From Mangrovimicrobium sp048323675 (GTDB lineage Bacteria; Pseudomonadota; Gammaproteobacteria; Pseudomonadales; Halieaceae): a DNA stretch of 64,000 nucleotides. The notes beneath the pieces were generated by a model. It searched no databases and was not told the origin of the DNA. It saw only the letters and a list, made by a program, of their open reading frames with translations. The translations under genes were made by a program, and so were the position numbers. The stretch lies in assembly GCF_048323675.1 (NCBI RefSeq), contig NZ_JBLWFK010000002.1:558001-622000 (forward strand). The letters run 5' to 3'. Shown here piece after piece: positions 1-9,091 of this stretch. Positions within the stretch are counted from its first letter, which is position 1; each line of letters opens with the position of its first letter.

Positions 1-377
1 AGATCAATGCCGAGGGCACCACTATCATTCTCACCACCCACTATCTCGAAGAGGCCGAGGCGCTGTGCCGTCACGTGGGCATCATCAACCACGGCGAGAT
101 CGTCGAGAACACTTCCATCAAGACCCTGCTGCGGCAGTTACAGCGCGAGGTGTTTATTCTCGATTGCGTCGAAGAGCTGCCGGAAGTGCTGGAAATCAAC
201 GGCTTCGTCACCCGCCGCATGGACGCCCACAGCATGGAGGTGGAAGTCGAGAAAGGGCAGCCGATCAACAGCGTGTTCACCGAACTGGACCGGCTGGGCA
301 TACACATTTCCAGTATGCGCAACCGCGCCAATCGCCTGGAGGAAATGTTCGTGAAACTGGTGGAGGGCGGCAAGTGA
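1..377 (+). CDS. ABC-2 exporter ATP-binding protein, C-terminal part (YadG-like)
   Basis: The reading frame is open from base 3 and the 5' part lies outside the window. The visible 124 residues start just before the H-loop (TTHYLEEAE), where the switch histidine of ABC ATPases sits, followed by the usual C-terminal extension of drug/polysaccharide exporter ATPases. The stop overlaps the start of the permease gene (GTGA), so the two are translationally coupled and should form one transporter. Walker A and B lie upstream and cannot be checked. The substrate is unknown. Confidence 0.88.
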   Translation, partial: INAEGTTIILTTHYLEEAEALCRHVGIINHGEIVENTSIKTLLRQLQREVFILDCVEELPEVLEINGFVTRRMDAHSMEVEVEKGQPINSVFTELDRLGIHISSMRNRANRLEEMFVKLVEGGK

Positions 378-1147
378 ACCCGATCGAGCAATACAATGCC
401 TTCATGACCATCGTGCGCAAGGAAGTTCGCCGCTACCTGCGCATCTGGACCCAGACCCTGCTGCCCTCGGCGATCACCATGTCGCTGTATTTCATTATCT
501 TTGGCTCACTGATCGGTTCGCGCATCGGCGAAATGGGCGGCTTCACCTATATGCAGTTCGTGGTGCCGGGCCTGATCATGATGGCCATCGTCACCAACTC
601 CTACTCCAACGTAGTCTCGTCCTTCTACGGCGCCAAGTTCAATCACAGCGTGGAAGAACTGCTGGTTTCGCCGACCCCGAATTACATCGTACTCATGGGC
701 TACGTGGTCGGCGGCGTCAGCCGCGGCATCTTCGTGGCCATCGTGGTGACGCTGGTATCGCTGTTTTTCACCCACCTGCATATCCACAACATCTGGGTGA
801 TTATCGCCATTGTGCTGATGACCTCGACCCTGTTTTCCCTCGCGGGTTTTATCAATGCCGTGTACGCGAACAGCTTCGACGACGTCTCCATCATCCCGAT
901 TTTCGTCCTGACACCACTGACCTACCTGGGCGGGGTATTCTATTCGATGGACCTGCTGCCGGATTTCTGGGCGGCGGTGTCCAAGCTGAATCCGCTGGTT
1001 TACGTGGTAAACGCCTTCCGCTACGGCGTGCTCGGCGTATCCGATGTCAGCCTGCCCTTTGCCTTCGGCATGATCGGCGTATTTACCGTCATTGCGTTCT
1101 GGTATTGCATGCACCTGCTCAATACCGGCAAGCGCCTGAGGCAGTAG
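374..1147 (+). CDS. ABC-2 type transporter permease (YadH-like)
   Basis: A 257-residue integral membrane protein with about six hydrophobic segments, starting at GTG 374 inside the stop of the ATPase gene. An in-frame ATG at 404 is an alternative start. Length and the patterns YMQFVVPGLIMMAI and FVLTPLTYLGGVFYS fit the ABC-2 membrane family, usual length about 256 residues. It would form the channel of a heteromeric exporter with the preceding ATPase. The pair just upstream of queF resembles arrangements in other Gammaproteobacteria, but substrate assignment (drug, lipid or glycan) is not possible from sequence. Confidence 0.88.
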   Translation: MNPIEQYNAFMTIVRKEVRRYLRIWTQTLLPSAITMSLYFIIFGSLIGSRIGEMGGFTYMQFVVPGLIMMAIVTNSYSNVVSSFYGAKFNHSVEELLVSPTPNYIVLMGYVVGGVSRGIFVAIVVTLVSLFFTHLHIHNIWVIIAIVLMTSTLFSLAGFINAVYANSFDDVSIIPIFVLTPLTYLGGVFYSMDLLPDFWAAVSKLNPLVYVVNAFRYGVLGVSDVSLPFAFGMIGVFTVIAFWYCMHLLNTGKRLRQ

Positions 1148-1157
1148 GGTCACGACA

Positions 1158-1988
1158 ATGAATAGCGGCTCAAAGGGTTCCGACAGCGGCCTGCTGCTCG
1201 GCAAGCAGGTACCGGTTGCGGACGAATACAGCCCCCACCTCCTGTACCCGATACCCCGCAGCACTGCCCGCGCGCAATTGGGCATTGGCGGTACCCTGCC
1301 TTTCCACGGCTGTGACCTATGGCACGCCTATGAGCTGTCCTGGCTGGATAGCGCGGGCAAGCCCCAGGTAAGGGTAGGGCGTTTCCTGATTCCAGCGGAT
1401 TCCCCGAATATGGTGGAATCCAAGTCCTTCAAGCTGTACCTCAACTCCCTCAACAATACCCGCTATCCATCGGATGCCGCTGTCGCAGACCTGCTGCAGG
1501 CCGATCTCGGCCGCGTACTCGGCAGCGTGCTCACCGTAGAGATACTGCCGGTAGATGATCCGGCCTTTGCCGGCAAAACGCCCGGGGGCCTGTGCCTGGA
1601 CTCACTAGACCCAGGCGAATCCGCGGCGGCGCCCGACGCCAGCCTGCTGGCGTGCGGGACACAGGTCGTCGAGGAGCAGCTGTACAGTCATTTGCTGCGC
1701 TCACTGTGCCCGGTGACCGGGCAACCGGACTGGGCGACGCTCTGGATCGATTACCGGGGCAGGGCGATCGACCACGCCAGCCTGCTGCGCTATATCGTGG
1801 CCTTCCGCCGGCACCAGGAGTACCACGAGCAGTGTGTGGAACGCATGTTTGTCGACCTGAACGAACGCCTGCAGCCCGGGAAACTTTCGATCCAGGCGTT
1901 CTACACCCGCCGGGGCGGACTGGATATCAACCCCTTCCGCAGCACCGATGCGACCGGGACGCCGCGCCCGCGAATGAACCGCCAGTGA
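1158..1988 (+). CDS. queF: NADPH-dependent 7-cyano-7-deazaguanine reductase
   Basis: QueF reduces preQ0 to preQ1 in the cytosolic queuosine tRNA-modification pathway. The 276-residue protein is the long, bimodular gammaproteobacterial type with two T-fold halves. The family signature ESKSFKLY is at residues 87-94. The catalytic cysteine is in LCPVTGQPDW (C184), followed by D191, and the substrate-binding histidine/glutamate region is QEYHEQ near residue 223. It starts 10 bases after the ABC permease and may be co-transcribed with it. No other queuosine gene is in the window. Confidence 0.97.
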   Translation: MNSGSKGSDSGLLLGKQVPVADEYSPHLLYPIPRSTARAQLGIGGTLPFHGCDLWHAYELSWLDSAGKPQVRVGRFLIPADSPNMVESKSFKLYLNSLNNTRYPSDAAVADLLQADLGRVLGSVLTVEILPVDDPAFAGKTPGGLCLDSLDPGESAAAPDASLLACGTQVVEEQLYSHLLRSLCPVTGQPDWATLWIDYRGRAIDHASLLRYIVAFRRHQEYHEQCVERMFVDLNERLQPGKLSIQAFYTRRGGLDINPFRSTDATGTPRPRMNRQ

Positions 1989-2058
1989 CCCGGGGCCGCC
2001 TCGCGCCGGTTCCAGTCCGCCAGGCCGTATCAGGCGACAGGAGCTAACCATCAGCCGG

Positions 2059-3084
2059 ATGCAGCGCCGACAATTCCTCCAGGGTGTGGCCCTTGCCGGC
2101 CTCGGTGTCCAGTGGGCTCCGGCGCCGCTGTTTGCCGCCACTTCTCCTGCCCACTGGGAAGAGGCGACGGACCTGCTCTTCGCTGTACAGGAAATCTACC
2201 CGGCGCTACACGAAAGCGCCATCCATAGCGCCGGCGGCATCGTCGCGGTGCGCGAGGGCCGGGTGGTGCCGACTGACCGGCATGTCCGCTATGACCTCAA
2301 CCAGGCGCGCTGGAGTGAATCGGCCCCGCTGCCCGCCGCCCGTCACCACATCAGCCTGGCTTCCAGCGATGGCGCACTGTTCGGGCTCGGCGGCTTTGCC
2401 GCCAGCCCTGCGGGGAACTGGTCCATGCACGCCCAGACCTGGCGCTACGTCAGTGCGGATGCGCGCTGGGAGCAAGTGGCTGCGGCGCCGGAAGCACACG
2501 CAGAGACAGTCACCCTGGCCAACGACGGCGTGATCCACGTGATCGGGGGTCGTGTGCCCGGCGGGCAGGGCAATGCAGCCTGGGCTGATCACCGCGATAG
2601 CCGGCGGCACCTGGCCTATGACGTACGCGCGGACAAATGGGAAACCCGGTCCCCGGCACCAACGGGGCGAAACAGCGCTGCCGGTGCTGTTATCGACGGC
2701 CTGGTCTACGTCGTCGGTGGCAGAACGGTGGCGGGGCCGAACCTTTCCCTGCTGGAGATCTACGATCCCGCGGCCGATCGCTGGTACACCGGCGCCCCGC
2801 TGCCACAGGCCCAGGGCGGACTCGCGGCGGCCGCACTGGATGGCAGGCTTGTCGCCTTTGGCGGAGAGTATTTCGGTGCCGCGGGGCAGGGCGTACACGC
2901 ACAGGCCTGGCTCTATTCCCCCGCCGAAGATCGCTGGAGCCCCCTGCCGCCCATGCCGCGCCCGCGACACGGCCTCGGCGCTGTCAGTGCCGGAGGCCTT
3001 GTCTTCGCCCTCGGCGGTGCCACCAGCGTCGGCGCCGCTGGTACCAGCGCTGCAATGGATACCCTGGCTCTGGCGCGGGCGTAA
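2059..3084 (+). CDS. Tat-type exported kelch-repeat protein
   Basis: A 341-residue protein starting with MQRRQFLQG, a twin-arginine motif, then a hydrophobic stretch and an Ala-rich cleavage site near residue 27 (PLFAAT), so periplasmic export is likely. The rest consists of kelch-like repeats with Gly-Gly and spaced Trp/Tyr residues (IHVIGGR, VYVVGGR, LVAFGGEYF, VFALGGA), predicting a beta-propeller of about five or six blades. The ATG at 2059 directly precedes the Tat motif. Function is unknown: kelch propellers of this type range from sialic acid mutarotases to galactose-oxidase-like folds, and no copper ligands are evident. Confidence 0.82.
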   Translation: MQRRQFLQGVALAGLGVQWAPAPLFAATSPAHWEEATDLLFAVQEIYPALHESAIHSAGGIVAVREGRVVPTDRHVRYDLNQARWSESAPLPAARHHISLASSDGALFGLGGFAASPAGNWSMHAQTWRYVSADARWEQVAAAPEAHAETVTLANDGVIHVIGGRVPGGQGNAAWADHRDSRRHLAYDVRADKWETRSPAPTGRNSAAGAVIDGLVYVVGGRTVAGPNLSLLEIYDPAADRWYTGAPLPQAQGGLAAAALDGRLVAFGGEYFGAAGQGVHAQAWLYSPAEDRWSPLPPMPRPRHGLGAVSAGGLVFALGGATSVGAAGTSAAMDTLALARA

Positions 3085-3101
3085 AAATCGCCGTCGGGGA
3101 C

Positions 3102-3129
3102 TGGCAACCTATCGCGCTTGTGGTATCAT
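3102..3129 (+). promoter_or_regulatory. Sigma-70-type promoter of the tRNA-Ser gene
   Basis: TGGCAA (3102-3107) and TATCAT (3124-3129) are 16 bases apart. A GC-rich discriminator (GCGCGCC) leads into the tRNA 12 bases further on, as expected for a growth-rate/stringently controlled stable RNA promoter. Assigned by inspection only. Confidence 0.6.
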
Positions 3130-3141
3130 GCGCGCCCTCAC

Positions 3142-3229
3142 GGTGAGGTGGCCGAGTGGTCGAAGGCGCACGCCTGGAAAGTGTGTATACGGAAACGTAT
3201 CGAGGGTTCAAATCCCTCCCTCACCGCCA
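3142..3229 (+). tRNA. tRNA-Ser(GGA)
   Basis: An 88-nt class II tRNA. The acceptor stem GGTGAGG pairs with CCTCACC, followed by G and an encoded CCA. The anticodon loop around CCTGGAAAG reads GGA, and there is a long variable arm (TATACGGAAACGTATC) and a T-loop GGTTCAAATCC. It is close to the Escherichia coli serW type. In E. coli that gene lies between clpA and infA; here it is about 40 kb away from those genes, next to a kelch gene. Confidence 0.97.
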
Positions 3230-3234
3230 TATGA

Positions 3235-3262
3235 AAAAAGCCCCCTGTTCAGGGGGCTTTTT
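3235..3262 (+). terminator. Intrinsic terminator after tRNA-Ser
   Basis: A perfect stem AAAAAGCCCCCTG / CAGGGGGCTTTTT with a tiny loop, ending in a T-run. It starts six bases after the tRNA CCA. Its A-rich flank on the other strand also lets it stop transcription coming from the right. Confidence 0.92.
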
Positions 3263-3320
3263 GCGTTTGGGGAGCCAGAAAATTCTTTGCGAAAGCCCGC
3301 TGCCTTGAGCGTGCCGCTCA

Positions 3321-3725
3321 TCAGCCTACGGCGCGGACCGTGAGCAGTTCCCGCAGCACCGCCTTCAATTCCTGCAGTTCCAGTGGCTTTTCCAGGTAGG
3401 CGGAGCATCCGAGGCTGCGCGCCTTGCCGATATTGAACACGTCGTCGTGGGAACTGAGCATGGCTACCGGGATATCGGCGAAACCTTCCTTGCTGGCGCG
3501 AATCAGGGTGAGGGTCTTGAATCCATCCAGCGGTTGCATGGTGATATCCAGCAGGATCAGGTCCGGACGGGTGGTATCCAGGCGCGTAACAGCGTCCCAG
3601 CCGCTGCTCGCAGTCGCGGTCTCGTAGCCGAGTTGCTCCAGCATCTGCGTCGCCTTCGCCAGGATGGTCTCGTCATCGTCCACGACAAGCACGCGTGGCC
3701 GCTGACTGGTTTGCTCCTTTGACAT
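3321..3725 (-). CDS. Stand-alone response regulator receiver protein
   Basis: A single 134-residue CheY-like receiver domain without an output domain. From the chosen start (MSKEQTS), the acidic triad is D16-D18 (VVDDDE), the phospho-acceptor D60 (LILLDITM), the switch Ser near 91 and the conserved K113 (LEKPLE). The ATG at 3725 has AGGGA about eight bases upstream; an in-frame upstream ATG at 3764 lacks a convincing ribosome site. No histidine kinase is nearby, so its partner must be encoded elsewhere. Role unknown; it could be a phosphorelay shuttle or act on a protein partner. Confidence 0.88.
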   Translation of the reverse strand: MSKEQTSQRPRVLVVDDDETILAKATQMLEQLGYETATASSGWDAVTRLDTTRPDLILLDITMQPLDGFKTLTLIRASKEGFADIPVAMLSSHDDVFNIGKARSLGCSAYLEKPLELQELKAVLRELLTVRAVG

Positions 3726-3966
3726 GGATTCGTTCCCTGTAACTCTGCGGCGATTATAGTTCACGGCTGCTGGCGAATACTATTTTGAAAGTGCAATTGC
3801 AGCGATTTGTCAGTGCTTTTTGCAAAAAAACAGCAGTTTTTTGTCACTCGTCGGCGACCCGCATTTTTCCGGCACGTTGCACTTCCCGAGGTCGCCCGCC
3901 GAAAAGGGGGAAAATTGCCGCGCTTGTAGTAGAGTGGCCCCTTTGTCCAACCAACAGGATTCCTCC

Positions 3967-5328
3967 GTGTCGCGCTCTGTTTCCGCTTCCCCCACGGCAG
4001 ACTACCCACCCCTCGCAGTGAGCTGGTACGCCACGATAGTCCTCGGTTTTCTCTACTGGATGTCGCTCCTGGACCGCTTCATCATTTCGATGCTCATCGA
4101 CCCGATCAAGTCGGACCTCGGCTTGAGCGATGTTCAATTCGGCGTGCTGCAGGGCCTCGCGTTTATCATTTCCTTTACCCTGTTCGGCTTCGTCTTTGGC
4201 GCACTCGCTGACCGCAGGGACCGGCGGCGGCTCATCTTCATCGGCGTCACCCTGTGGTCGGTCGCATCCACTGCCTGTGGCCTCGCCCAGAATTTCTGGC
4301 ACCTGCTGATCGCCCGAGCGGGGCTGGGGGCTGGGGAATCATCCCTCAACCCCAGCGCCACCTCGATGATTTCCGACCTGTTCCCGCGTGACCGACTGAC
4401 CTTTGCGATGGCGGTGTACTCGCTGGGGGCCACCATCGGCAGCGGCACAGCGCTGATGCTCGGCGGTGCGATTATCTACTGGGTGACCAGCCTGGGAGAG
4501 GTTGTATTGCCGGTGCTCGGCCCGGTATCCCACTGGCAGCTGGTATTCTTCATCGTCGGCCTGCCCGGATTCCTGTTCGCCTTCCTTGTGTTCTCGTTTC
4601 CGGAGCCGGCCCGTCGCGGCCGCAAGGACAGCGCCGGTGCGGAGAGCCGCAACTGGCTCCAACCCTACAGGAACCTGTTCCACTTCGTTCGCGGTCACCT
4701 GCGTTTCTTTCTCGCCCATTACACGGGTTTCACCATTACCGCGGGCGTCGTCGCCGGTTGTGTGGGCTGGTATCCGGTACACCTGATGCGCGCCCACGCG
4801 TGGAACGAGGGGCAGGTCGGCGCCTACCTCGGCATGTCACTGCTGGTGTCGGGAATCATCGGCAAATTTCTCGGAGGGCTCTCGGTAGATGCCATGTACC
4901 GCCGCGGCTACCGCGACGCCCAGTTGCGCTGGTTCGGTGGCTGCCTGCTGGTCGCCGGCCCGCTCGGGGTACTGGCGGCGGTCAGCGGCAGTCCCTGGAT
5001 GTTCCTGGCCCTGATCGGCGCGTTCACCGCCATACTCACCTCCCTCCAGGCCTGCGCCATGAGCTCCCTCAACCTGGTGACGCCGAACCACCTGCGCGGT
5101 GCCGGCGTGGCATTCTACTCCACCGTCGCCGGGCTTCTCGGCGGCTCCCTGGGTTCGGTGCTGGTGCCGGTTTTTTCCGGTTATTTCAGCGATCCCGCCA
5201 CCGCCATCGGCTATGGCATGGCGACACTGATGGCGATCGGCTGCCCGCTGGCGGCCGTGGCGCTGTTCGCCGGCATGCCGGGTATGCGCAGGGCCATCGC
5301 GGAACAGGAGGAATCCGGGCTGGACTGA
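3967..5328 (+). CDS. MFS transporter, spinster-like
   Basis: An inner-membrane secondary carrier of about 453 residues with roughly 12 hydrophobic segments. The cytoplasmic loop motif GALADRRDRRR between segments 2 and 3 is the MFS motif A, and RAGLGAGESS in segment 4 is typical of the spinster-like group. GTG 3967 is chosen because AGGA precedes it by seven bases; the frame remains open upstream to 3820 but that extension is not hydrophobic and looks non-coding. Substrate is unknown. It is a single gene facing away from the receiver gene. Confidence 0.85.
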   Translation: MSRSVSASPTADYPPLAVSWYATIVLGFLYWMSLLDRFIISMLIDPIKSDLGLSDVQFGVLQGLAFIISFTLFGFVFGALADRRDRRRLIFIGVTLWSVASTACGLAQNFWHLLIARAGLGAGESSLNPSATSMISDLFPRDRLTFAMAVYSLGATIGSGTALMLGGAIIYWVTSLGEVVLPVLGPVSHWQLVFFIVGLPGFLFAFLVFSFPEPARRGRKDSAGAESRNWLQPYRNLFHFVRGHLRFFLAHYTGFTITAGVVAGCVGWYPVHLMRAHAWNEGQVGAYLGMSLLVSGIIGKFLGGLSVDAMYRRGYRDAQLRWFGGCLLVAGPLGVLAAVSGSPWMFLALIGAFTAILTSLQACAMSSLNLVTPNHLRGAGVAFYSTVAGLLGGSLGSVLVPVFSGYFSDPATAIGYGMATLMAIGCPLAAVALFAGMPGMRRAIAEQEESGLD

Positions 5329-5475
5329 TTCGCGGGATCACCCGCCCGGGGGTATTTCATCAAATCATCACCTTCCTGCAACACCGGGCGCATAAATGCG
5401 TCACGGAGTTGGCCCAGGATGTGTGGTGCGCAAAAACCGCGCACCACACAGGGAATCACCAGGAAGGAGTTACCT

Positions 5476-6813
5476 ATGCGTCTCGTATACGCATCTGCAC
5501 TGATAGTCACAACACTGAGTCTGTCCACCGCCGTCTTTGCCGGCCAGAAAAACAACGATCAGCAATGGGGCGCGAAAGCGCAACGTCCGATCCAGTCCAT
5601 CCAGCTGGGACCGCGGCCGTTTTTTCTGGTAGCCGACATGGATGAAAGCGCGCTGAAAAACAAGCTGGAAAGCTGCAGCGAAGGTCCGTTCCGGCGCACG
5701 GATTTCTCCATCGGTCACCGCGGCGCACCGCTGCAGTTCCCGGAGCACACTCGCGAGTCCTATGCAGCCGCAGCTCGCCAGGGTGCCGGTATCATCGAAT
5801 GCGATGTGACCTTCACCCAGGACAAGGAACTGGTCTGCCGTCACTCACAGTGCGACCTGCACACCACCACCAACATTCTCACCATTCCCGATCTCGCGGC
5901 AAAATGTTCGACCCCGTTCCAGCCGGCGGTACTGGATGAGGAGGGCAACGTGGTAACTCCGGCGAGCGCCCAGTGCTGTACCAGCGATATCACCCTCGCG
6001 GAGTTCCGGCAGCTGCAGGGTAAAATGGACGGCGCCAACCGCGCAGCCACCACGCCCGAGGAATACCAGCACGGCACCGCTGGCTGGCGCACCGACCTCT
6101 ACGCCGACCGCGGCACCCTGCTGACCCACAAGGAGAGCATCGCACTGTTCCAGGAGCTCGGGGTGAAAATGACGCCGGAGTTGAAGTCTCCCAGCGTCGC
6201 CATGCCCTTCGACAGCGACGGCGACGGTGTCGGCGACTACAGCCAGGCGGACTATGCCCAGCAGATGATCGACGAGTACAAGGCCGCAGGGGTACCTGCA
6301 AGTGATGTCTTTGCACAGTCCTTCGACCTCAACGACGTCCTCTACTGGATTGCCGAGGAACCCGGTTTCGGCACCCAGGCCGTATTTCTCGACGGCCGCT
6401 ACGGAATGCCGGGCTTCGATCACCGCGATCCGACCAGCTGGACGCCCTCCATGGCTGACCTGGTGGCGGATGGTGTCCAGATCATCGCACCGCCAATCTA
6501 CATGCTGGTCGAAGTCCAGGGCGGCGAGATTGTGCCCTCCATCTACGCCCAGGAAGCGCGCAATGCCGGCCTCGATATCATTGCCTGGAGCTTCGAGCGC
6601 GACGGTCCGCTGGCCAATGGCGGCGGTTTCTACTATTCGTCGCTGAACGGCATGAACCCCAACCCGGTCAGCCCGGAGCCCGGCGTGATCGACAATGACG
6701 GCGACATGCTGGAAGTACTCGACGTACTGGCCCGGGACGTCGGTATCATTGGCCTGTTTTCCGACTGGCCGGCGAGCGTGACCTATTACGCCAACTGCAT
6801 GAACCTGAAATAG
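5476..6813 (+). CDS. Secreted glycerophosphodiester phosphodiesterase family protein
   Basis: A 445-residue protein with a clear signal peptide (about 22 residues, ending AVFAG) and a ribosome site AAGGAG before ATG 5476. GDPD hallmarks: HRG at 81-83, the E/CDV segment at 109-111 and the second catalytic His near 123 (CRHSQCDLH), then the late FSDWP segment near the C-terminus. Expected to hydrolyse glycerophosphodiesters to glycerol-3-phosphate and an alcohol in the periplasm or outside the cell. It carries several cysteine-containing insertions compared with the about 350-residue periplasmic GlpQ, so substrate preference may differ. Confidence 0.88.
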   Translation: MRLVYASALIVTTLSLSTAVFAGQKNNDQQWGAKAQRPIQSIQLGPRPFFLVADMDESALKNKLESCSEGPFRRTDFSIGHRGAPLQFPEHTRESYAAAARQGAGIIECDVTFTQDKELVCRHSQCDLHTTTNILTIPDLAAKCSTPFQPAVLDEEGNVVTPASAQCCTSDITLAEFRQLQGKMDGANRAATTPEEYQHGTAGWRTDLYADRGTLLTHKESIALFQELGVKMTPELKSPSVAMPFDSDGDGVGDYSQADYAQQMIDEYKAAGVPASDVFAQSFDLNDVLYWIAEEPGFGTQAVFLDGRYGMPGFDHRDPTSWTPSMADLVADGVQIIAPPIYMLVEVQGGEIVPSIYAQEARNAGLDIIAWSFERDGPLANGGGFYYSSLNGMNPNPVSPEPGVIDNDGDMLEVLDVLARDVGIIGLFSDWPASVTYYANCMNLK

Positions 6814-6826
6814 GCCTGCCGCCTCG

Positions 6827-6854
6827 CGGCGCTCCCACCGGAGTGCCGCGTTTT
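6827..6854 (+). terminator. Probable intrinsic terminator after the glycerophosphodiesterase gene
   Basis: Stem CGGCGCTCC / GGAGTGCCG (one G-T wobble) with loop CACC, then CG and TTTT, starting 13 bases after the stop codon. Confidence 0.6.
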
Positions 6855-6935
6855 CCCGCCACTACAGTGGCAGGCACTGGTACGGCGCAGATTTTGCGTT
6901 AGACTCTCCGACGAGTTTATTGCCCAGGTTTACCG

Positions 6936-8303
6936 ATGCGCCTGCAACCCGTCCTGCTGCCCCTCGCGATTGTCCTCGGCGTCCTGGCAATGGCACTGCT
7001 TGCCCTGGCGCGCTATGCAGGTATCCCGCTGCAGGGCATTCCCCAGGCACCCGCCGTTGGCGCCGGACTCGCGGCAAAGCTGGCCTGTTCGGGGCGCTTC
7101 CTTTCCGGCTATGACGAAGCGCGCATAGCCGCCGATATCATCGATTACTCGCCGGCACTGCAACTGGTATCACTGGATTTCAGCGCGCCCGACCGGGTCA
7201 GCGCGTCCCTGCTCGGGACCACAGCCACCGCCCGCTACTACCCGGGGCTGGGTTGCACCCTGGATGCCCCCGGGATGCCTTCCCTCGCAGCCATCCGTAT
7301 CCCGGCATTGCCGGTGGCGTCGACCCTGCCGCTGGCGGCAGCGGGCGACACTGCGTTGCAAGTGGCCCTGGAGGAGATACTGCAACAGGACAATGACCAG
7401 GGACTGCAAACCCGGGCCCTGCTGATTGCCCGCTCCGGTGCGATCGTGGCGGAGGCCTACGCGGAGGGCGTCAGCCCCGAAGCGCAATTGCTGGGCTGGT
7501 CCATGGGCAAGAGCCTCACCGGCCTGATGATTGGACGGCTGGCCGCGCTGGGCCAGCTGCGGCTGGAAGAGCGCCGGCTGTTTCCGCAGTGGGAGCGCGA
7601 CGCGCGCAGCGAAGTCAGCATCGAGGATCTGCTGCAGATGCGCTCCGGACTGGCCTTCAGCGAAACCTACCTGCCGGGCAACGATTCCACCCGGATGCTG
7701 TTCACCGCGGCAAGTGCCGCGGCTGTGGCGCTGGACAAGCCGCTGGCTTACCCGCCCGGCGAGCACTTTGCCTATTCTTCGGGCACCACCAATATCCTCT
7801 GCCACCTGCTGGGCCAGCGTCTCGGCGGTCCCCAGGCCCTGGTGGACTTTTTTGCCCGGGAAGTGGCGGTCCCCCTCGGCCTGCAGGACACCACCCTCGA
7901 ACTCGATCCCTCCGGCGACTGTGTCGGCAGTTCCTACGTCTACGCCAGTGCCCGGGACTGGGCGCGGATGGCCCAGCCGCTGATCCATGCGGGGCGAGTG
8001 GGGGAACAGCAGTGGCTGCCCGCGGGCTGGGTCGAGCGCGCCACCGCACCCAACGGCAGCGACAACGATTCCCGCTACGGATACCAGCTGTGGCTCAACC
8101 GCGGCGCCGGGGCGGCATACTGGCCCGGATTGCCGGCATCGGCATTTGCCATGTCCGGCCACAGCGGGCAAGTGGTCATGATGCTGCCCACGCTCGACGC
8201 GGTCATCGTCCGCCTGGGCTGGAGCAGCGGCGAATATCCGGTGGACCAGCGCTTCGCGCCCCTGCTGGATTACCTGCACGAACCTGCCGCTGTCTTTCCG
8301 TGA
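6936..8303 (+). CDS. Serine hydrolase, beta-lactamase/DD-peptidase (class C-like) family
   Basis: A 455-residue protein with an N-terminal membrane anchor or signal segment (residues 5-25). The penicillin-recognising triad is present in order: SMGK (S189, K192), YSS (Y280) and HSG (409-411, in place of KTG), as in esterase-type members (EstB/6-aminohexanoate-dimer hydrolase). Probable periplasmic esterase or peptidase; the natural substrate is not predictable. It precedes moaC by only 45 bases, but the functions are unrelated. Confidence 0.86.
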   Translation: MRLQPVLLPLAIVLGVLAMALLALARYAGIPLQGIPQAPAVGAGLAAKLACSGRFLSGYDEARIAADIIDYSPALQLVSLDFSAPDRVSASLLGTTATARYYPGLGCTLDAPGMPSLAAIRIPALPVASTLPLAAAGDTALQVALEEILQQDNDQGLQTRALLIARSGAIVAEAYAEGVSPEAQLLGWSMGKSLTGLMIGRLAALGQLRLEERRLFPQWERDARSEVSIEDLLQMRSGLAFSETYLPGNDSTRMLFTAASAAAVALDKPLAYPPGEHFAYSSGTTNILCHLLGQRLGGPQALVDFFAREVAVPLGLQDTTLELDPSGDCVGSSYVYASARDWARMAQPLIHAGRVGEQQWLPAGWVERATAPNGSDNDSRYGYQLWLNRGAGAAYWPGLPASAFAMSGHSGQVVMMLPTLDAVIVRLGWSSGEYPVDQRFAPLLDYLHEPAAVFP

Positions 8304-8348
8304 CGCCTTTCGCTAGACTTTGGCGCTCCGCTGATACAGGGTTTTACC

Positions 8349-8834
8349 ATGTCGCAATTCACTCACCTGGACAAGACCGGCGCCGCGCACATGGTCGATG
8401 TCGGCGGCAAGGACGTTACCGAGCGCATCGCCAGGGCGCGCGCCTCCGTCTACATGCAGGCCGAGACCCTGCGCCTGCTGCGCGAGGGCGGCCACAAGAA
8501 GGGCGATGTCATCGCGGTGGCCCGGGTGGCGGGAATCCAGGGAGCGAAAAAGTGTTCCGACCTCATTCCGCTGTGCCATCCCCTGATGCTCACCTCGGTG
8601 AAGCTCGACTTCGACTTCGACGAGGCCAACAGCGCCGTACACATCGAGGGGCAGTGCAAGGTGGCCGGCAAAACAGGCGTGGAGATGGAAGCGCTGACCG
8701 CTGTTTCGGTCGCAGCGCTGACTCTCTACGATATGTGCAAGGCGGTCGACCGCGGCATGGAAATCCGCAATATCGGGCTGGTGGAAAAACTCGGCGGCAA
8801 GTCCGGGCACTGGCAGCGCGGGGAGACCGACTGA
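8349..8834 (+). CDS. moaC: Cyclic pyranopterin monophosphate synthase
   Basis: MoaC converts the MoaA product into cyclic pyranopterin monophosphate, the first stable intermediate of molybdenum cofactor synthesis. The 161-residue length is standard. The active-site segments KKCSDLIPLCHPL and MCKAVDRGMEI are intact. It is the first gene of a tight moaC-moaD-moaE operon (one base between each). moaA and moaB/mog are not in the window. Confidence 0.97.
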   Translation: MSQFTHLDKTGAAHMVDVGGKDVTERIARARASVYMQAETLRLLREGGHKKGDVIAVARVAGIQGAKKCSDLIPLCHPLMLTSVKLDFDFDEANSAVHIEGQCKVAGKTGVEMEALTAVSVAALTLYDMCKAVDRGMEIRNIGLVEKLGGKSGHWQRGETD

Positions 8835-8835
8835 A

Positions 8836-9090
8836 ATGCTGCAGGTGTTGTTTTTTGGCCGGCTGCGCGAGGCACTCGATTGCGAGCGCCTGGAGATCGC
8901 CGCCGACCTCGCTGGCCCCGACCTCGACAGCCTGCAATCCTACCTCTGCGCCACCTACGGCGACACCTGGCACGCGGAACTGGGCGCCCCCAACGTTATT
9001 CGCGCCCTGAACCAGCAGATGGTCCAGGGCAACAGCGCCATCAGCGACGGCGATGAAATTGCGTTTTTTCCACCGGTCACCGGAGGTTGA
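8836..9090 (+). CDS. moaD: Molybdopterin synthase small subunit
   Basis: An 84-residue ubiquitin-like sulfur carrier ending in the obligatory Gly-Gly (PPVTGG), which is adenylated and then thiocarboxylated. It delivers sulfur to cyclic pyranopterin on MoaE. Starts one base after moaC and ends one base before moaE, as in E. coli. Sequence is diverged but the FLARE-like FFGRLRE start and the C-terminus are diagnostic. Confidence 0.95.
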   Translation: MLQVLFFGRLREALDCERLEIAADLAGPDLDSLQSYLCATYGDTWHAELGAPNVIRALNQQMVQGNSAISDGDEIAFFPPVTGG

Positions 9091-9091
9091 T

